Position numbers and translations under genes: made by a program. The notes beneath the pieces were generated by a model, which made no database searches, was not told the DNA's origin, and saw nothing but the letters and a program-made list of their open reading frames with translations. From assembly GCA_963724135.1 (NCBI GenBank), contig CAVRTA010000004.1, forward strand, positions 930,001 through 994,000: a DNA stretch of 64,000 nucleotides. The letters are read 5' to 3'. Below are positions 60,849-64,000 of the stretch, one piece after another (the stretch's first letter is position 1; each line of letters opens with the position of its first letter). This stretch comes from DATLGB01 sp963724135. Its GTDB lineage: Bacteria; Actinomycetota; Thermoleophilia; Solirubrobacterales; Solirubrobacteraceae.

Positions 60849-60870
60849 GTTCGAATCCCCGTAGCGGTAC
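60849..60870. repeat. attR (22-bp core)
   Basis: Exact repeat of 50134-50155, without the rest of a tRNA. Marks the right end of the element. Confidence 0.92.
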
Positions 60871-60891
60871 CTCCAGAATCCGCGCTGAGAC

Positions 60892-61710
60892 TCAGGCCGA
60901 AGCCTGCAGCGCGCGCGTCGTGAGCTCCACGTAGCGCTCGGGGGTCGAGAGCTGGGGCACGTGCGCAGCGCCGGCGATGGTCTCGCGGGTGACGCGTGGG
61001 ATCAGCGTCGCGAGCCGATCGATCACTCGCGGGAACAGCGGTGGGCTCTCGGAGCCCTCCGTGAGCCGTATCGGTATCTGGAGGCGCGACAACCCGTCCC
61101 GGTCGACGTCGGACGCGTTCGGGTCCTGGAGCTCGTCGAGAAAGGTCGGCGCGTTCTGTACGAAGACCGCGCGCGTCTCGGCCGGCAGCTCGTGCTCCCA
61201 GGCGCCGGGCCCGAAGGCGACCTCCTCGACGAAGATGCGGGCGGCGCCCTCGTGGTCGCCCGCCGCGATGCGCCTGCCGACCTCCTCGAGGCTGCGGGCA
61301 CCGCTCAGCAGCAGCTCCTGGCTTTCGGCGTCGTCCTCGAGCAGGCCCCACAGAGGCGGTTCATGACACGAGAGGGAGCGGAAGACGTCGGGCCGCCGGG
61401 TGGCGAGCCGCAGGGCGATGTTGCCGCCCCACGAGTTCGTAACCACATGTGCGGGCGCCATGTCGAGCGCTTCGAGCAGCGCAGCGAGGTCGTCGCCGTC
61501 CTCGTCGACGCTTCCCGGCGTGTCGGGCCGCTCGCTTCGGGTGTGGCCCCGGCGATCGTAGGTGAGCACGCGGAACCTGTCCGCCAGTCCGGGGACCACG
61601 AACCTCCAGTTCGTCGCGTCCCCCCACGACCCGTGCACCAGAGCCAGGGGCTCGCCGCTCCCTTCGACCTCGTAGTACAGCGCGATGCCATTCACGTTTG
61701 TCTGGGCCAT
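60892..61710 (-). CDS. alpha/beta hydrolase A
   Basis: A 272-aa alpha/beta hydrolase: VNGIALYYEVEGSGEPLALV, oxyanion region HGSWGDATNW, nucleophile elbow VTNSWGGN and the C-terminal His in GAAHVPQLSTPERY. Strong RBS GGAGG upstream of ATG 61710. A second hydrolase follows the same strand directly upstream. Confidence 0.87.
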   Translation of the reverse strand: MAQTNVNGIALYYEVEGSGEPLALVHGSWGDATNWRFVVPGLADRFRVLTYDRRGHTRSERPDTPGSVDEDGDDLAALLEALDMAPAHVVTNSWGGNIALRLATRRPDVFRSLSCHEPPLWGLLEDDAESQELLLSGARSLEEVGRRIAAGDHEGAARIFVEEVAFGPGAWEHELPAETRAVFVQNAPTFLDELQDPNASDVDRDGLSRLQIPIRLTEGSESPPLFPRVIDRLATLIPRVTRETIAGAAHVPQLSTPERYVELTTRALQASA

Positions 61711-61721
61711 CACTCCTCCAT

Positions 61722-62525
61722 TCAGGCCGCAAGGGAATTGGTGATGATCTGCTCGACGAAGCTGGTCACTTCCGGCGCCGCTGGGTCGATGAGGTGGCCG
61801 CCGCCGACCTGTAACAGGCGTGCGTTGGGGATGAGCTTGGCGACGGCGTCGGGGGCCTGGTGGAGCTCCGGCGGCGAGGCCGCTGCCGTCACGACCAGTG
61901 TCGGTTGCTCGATCGCTGCGATCGCGGCAGTGTCCGCGTCGAGCCACCACTCGCCCTCGAGCTCGGCGAGGATCGCGGGGCCGTTGGCGCTGAGGGTGCG
62001 CCGGACCTCGTCCGGGAACGAAGCCCAGGCGTCATCTCCCGCGACCTCGGTGATGAGCGCCTCGGCGACGGCGTCGACGCCGAAATCGGTGGCAACCTTC
62101 CGGATCCGCCGTGTGACGGGCTCAGCCCACGCCACGGCTGCGGGCGCGAGCTCGCGTGACGCGTCCGGCTCGAGCAGGACGAGTGCCCGAACGAGCTCCG
62201 GATATCGGATCGCAAGGTCGAGCGCCGTCGTGCCCCCGTAGCTGCGGCCGATCACCACCGCCGGCGTCGCCGCAAGCGCATCGAGAAGTGCTGCTGCGTC
62301 GTCGGCCTGCTCGCCAACGGTGGTGCGCTCGTATGGAACGGGACGCTCGCTGCGGGCGCAGCCACGGCGGTCGTAGGTGATCACGCGGCCGATCCTCGCG
62401 AGCTCCTTCGCCCCGTCGGCCCAGGCGATCGCCGATCCGCCGGCGCCGTGGATACAGAGGATCGGTGCACCGCTCCCGTGCTCCTCGTAGTGGAGCCGCA
62501 CTCCGTTGACGGACTGAATCGGCAT
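61722..62525 (-). CDS. alpha/beta hydrolase B
   Basis: A 267-aa alpha/beta hydrolase starting PIQSVNGVRLHYEEHGSGAP; HGAGGSAIAW, nucleophile in VIGRSYGGTTALD and His in VGGGHLIDP. ATG 62525 is where similarity to the family begins; an in-frame ATG at 62582 is an alternative. Adjacent to hydrolase A with 11 bp between them, so probably one operon with the HD-GYP gene upstream. Confidence 0.85.
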   Translation of the reverse strand: MPIQSVNGVRLHYEEHGSGAPILCIHGAGGSAIAWADGAKELARIGRVITYDRRGCARSERPVPYERTTVGEQADDAAALLDALAATPAVVIGRSYGGTTALDLAIRYPELVRALVLLEPDASRELAPAAVAWAEPVTRRIRKVATDFGVDAVAEALITEVAGDDAWASFPDEVRRTLSANGPAILAELEGEWWLDADTAAIAAIEQPTLVVTAAASPPELHQAPDAVAKLIPNARLLQVGGGHLIDPAAPEVTSFVEQIITNSLAA

Positions 62526-62589
62526 CTGGCCGAGGTCACCGTATGCCTGGCGAGTGCCAGCGGCATCGGGCGAACTCCCCATCTTTCGA

Positions 62590-64000
62590 TCAGTCAGCGA
62601 GGTCGTGCCGCATGGCGAACAGGGCGGCGCCGACGCGGGTGGTGACACCCGCCTTCGCGTAGATGTGCTCGACGTGGTGGCCGGCGGTCTTCTCGGTGAT
62701 CACGAGCGCCTCGGCGATCTCCTTGTTCGTGCGCCCCCGGGCGATCAGGCGCAGTACCTCGACCTCGCGCTCGGTCAGCCCCGCCGGATGGCCCTGACGC
62801 ACATCGAGCAGCTGCTCGCCTCCTGCTTGCAAGACCGCATCCGTGGCCCGCTTGTCGAGCGTCCCCGCGCGCACCATCTGACCTAGCTCGGCGCGTGCAG
62901 CGGCGGGACTGAGCGCAAGCCGGTGGGGGCGATCGGCCGTCATCGCGTCGTAGCAATCGGCCGCCGCCAGCAGTCGCGCGCCGACGTCGAGCTGTCCTGC
63001 CCTGGCGCCGCGGTGGTATCCGGAGCCGTCGAGACGCTCGTGATGGGAGCCGGCGAGCGGAGCAAGTGGAGCGAGCGCGCGGGAGTGCTCGAGGACGCGC
63101 TCGGTGTAGTAGGGATGCAGGCGGACGCGCTCCCACTCGCCGGCGGTCAGCGAGCCGGGCTTGTCCCAGATCCCGTTCGGCACGGCCACCCTGCCGAGGT
63201 CGTGGAGGAAGCCCGCGGCGCGGACCCGCGAGATCTCATCGCGCGCGCAGCCGAGCGCGGCCGCGGCGGTCGCCGCGAGCTCGGCCACCCGCGCGGAGTG
63301 GCCGCGCAGAAACCCGACTTTGAGGTCGGTGAACTCCCCGAAGGCCCGAGCGATGAGCTCCACACCCGCCCTCGATATGGTCGCCACCGGCGCGGGTTCG
63401 GCATCGATCATGCGGTCCCAGGCGTCCGGGGCGTCCGCGATCCGCACGAGCGCCACGGGATCGGCGAGGACGGCGTCGACGACCTGCGGATCGTGGCCCC
63501 GGCCGCGTCGGCGCCGAAGAGCCCTGATCGCCGCCTCGGCACCGCCGTCGTGAGCGAGGGCCAGGAAGTCGTGCGCGACCCTGACGATGCGAAGCGGCCG
63601 TGCGATCTCCTCGCCGGAGACCTCGCCAGGCACCCCCTTTCCATCCCAGCGTTCGGTGACCTGCCCGAGCGCCTCTCCCACCTCGTCGGGGAGGTGGAGG
63701 CGGCGGGCGAGGAGCCGGCCGCCCTCGCACAGGTTCGCCGCCACCTCCTCGAACCGCTCCTTTCCCGCGCCGATCATCCCCGCGACCAGGCGCGCGCGGT
63801 CCGGAAGGGGTCTGTCGTCCGCGAAGCGGCCGATCAGGTGGCGCATGTCCTCGAGAGGCTCGGACGCCGGGCTGATGATGCTCGCCCCACGCTGGAAGTG
63901 GATCTCGTCGCCCCCCACCCAGCCGGCGAAGAAGGACGCGCCCCCGGTGCAGCCGAGGTGCATCAGGAGCGCAACGTAATAGGCCTGCGACCGCTCCTCG
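62590..64000 (-). CDS. HD-GYP-like phosphohydrolase with C-terminal LuxR HTH (5' end outside window)
   Basis: At least 470 aa, open to the window edge; upstream residues YYVALLMHLGCTGG match the middle of such proteins, so the N-terminus is missing. The HD-GYP core shows HDLGRVAVPNGIWDKPGSL and HHERLDGSGYHRG. The usual GYP is GYH here. A LuxR-type HTH ends the protein (LTEREVEVLRLIARGRTNKE; VITEKTAGHHVEHIYAKAGV). HD-GYP proteins often cleave cyclic di-GMP, and joined to a LuxR domain this one may link second-messenger or ligand sensing to transcription. The stop is 8-65 bp before the hydrolase B start. Confidence 0.85.
   Translation of the reverse strand, partial: EERSQAYYVALLMHLGCTGGASFFAGWVGGDEIHFQRGASIISPASEPLEDMRHLIGRFADDRPLPDRARLVAGMIGAGKERFEEVAANLCEGGRLLARRLHLPDEVGEALGQVTERWDGKGVPGEVSGEEIARPLRIVRVAHDFLALAHDGGAEAAIRALRRRRGRGHDPQVVDAVLADPVALVRIADAPDAWDRMIDAEPAPVATISRAGVELIARAFGEFTDLKVGFLRGHSARVAELAATAAAALGCARDEISRVRAAGFLHDLGRVAVPNGIWDKPGSLTAGEWERVRLHPYYTERVLEHSRALAPLAPLAGSHHERLDGSGYHRGARAGQLDVGARLLAAADCYDAMTADRPHRLALSPAAARAELGQMVRAGTLDKRATDAVLQAGGEQLLDVRQGHPAGLTEREVEVLRLIARGRTNKEIAEALVITEKTAGHHVEHIYAKAGVTTRVGAALFAMRHDLAD

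Larger units (their letters stand above)
50134..60870. mobile_element. 10.7-kb integrative element / phage-satellite-like island in tRNA-Glu
   Basis: The element is bounded by identical 22-bp repeats of the tRNA-Glu 3' end. It encodes a tyrosine integrase and excisionase-like protein at the right end, a D5/P4-type helicase, two XRE regulators, a serine recombinase, an HK97-type prohead protease and several unknown small proteins. GC content is visibly lower than in the flanks. No major capsid, portal, terminase, tail or lysis gene can be seen, so it is probably a satellite, a defective prophage or a small integrative plasmid. Its reading frames are all intact, unlike many chromosomal genes in the first 38 kb. 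Confidence 0.88.

Noticed and set aside
60843..60875. Possible second tRNA-Glu
   Set aside because: Only the 22-bp 3' end is present, without D or anticodon arms; it is attR.
1..64000. rRNA, tmRNA, riboswitch or CRISPR array
   Set aside because: No convincing conserved structural sequence was found by reading; only tRNAs are supported.

Overview
High-GC (about 70% or more by eye), gene-dense bacterial DNA with frequent 4-bp start/stop overlaps. The gene set fits a soil actinobacterium of the Thermoleophilia/Solirubrobacterales type: bifunctional FbiC with the other F420 genes, many ECF sigma factors, HxlR/MerR/TetR regulators, secreted collagen-like proteins, HD-GYP and CtaG proteins. The lineage is inferred from gene content; no rRNA is present.

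Layout. 1-6.3 kb: the 3' part of a GIY-YIG/exonuclease gene, ygfZ, a shortened lipoprotein, a PhoD-like phosphatase, and an ECF sigma/membrane protein/HxlR cluster. 6.3-13.7 kb (minus strand): fbiC-cofC-cofE (F420 synthesis), followed 5 bp later by four genes matching trans-4-hydroxy-L-proline catabolism (DapA-type deaminase, semialdehyde dehydrogenase, epimerase, FAD oxidoreductase). 13.8-18.9 kb: collagen-like protein 1, a cupredoxin lipoprotein, and a minus-strand chain MFS - enoyl-CoA hydratase - cofD - SDR in which each stop overlaps the next start. CofD completes the F420 set. 18.9-31 kb: membrane protein, SF2 helicase, VOC and SHOCT proteins, acetoacetyl-CoA synthetase, M28-like protein, amidase, CtaG, acyl-CoA synthetase, inositol monophosphatase. 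31-40 kb: tRNAs alternating with GST, glutathione peroxidase, GDPD, LysE, two related HNH endonucleases whose start codons lie in SOS-box-like palindromes, collagen-like protein 2, a large secreted protein and a MerR regulator. 40-50 kb: an IS3-type transposase remnant, two divergent ECF sigma genes (one fused to an anti-sigma zinc domain), two divergent MpsC/DUF2294 genes, an M14 carboxypeptidase, a sodium-channel-like protein, a TetR pair and an NlpC/P60 protein.

50,134-60,870: a 10.7-kb integrative element in tRNA-Glu(CTC), bounded by 22-bp direct repeats of the tRNA 3' end. It carries a tyrosine integrase, an excisionase-like protein, a D5/P4-type replicative helicase, two XRE regulators, a serine recombinase, a TauE/SafE transporter, an HK97-type prohead protease and several unknown small genes. 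No capsid, portal, terminase or tail gene is visible, so a phage satellite or defective prophage is likely. After it come two alpha/beta hydrolases and an HD-GYP protein with a LuxR-type C-terminus that runs off the window.

The first 38 kb contains more than ten single-base frameshifts in otherwise well-conserved genes; 38-64 kb contains almost none. I read these mostly as local sequence errors, so frameshifted genes are described as whole units. Three copies of a near-identical 25-31 bp palindrome lie at 2.7, 11.4 and 20.5 kb, two of them in frame inside conserved genes.
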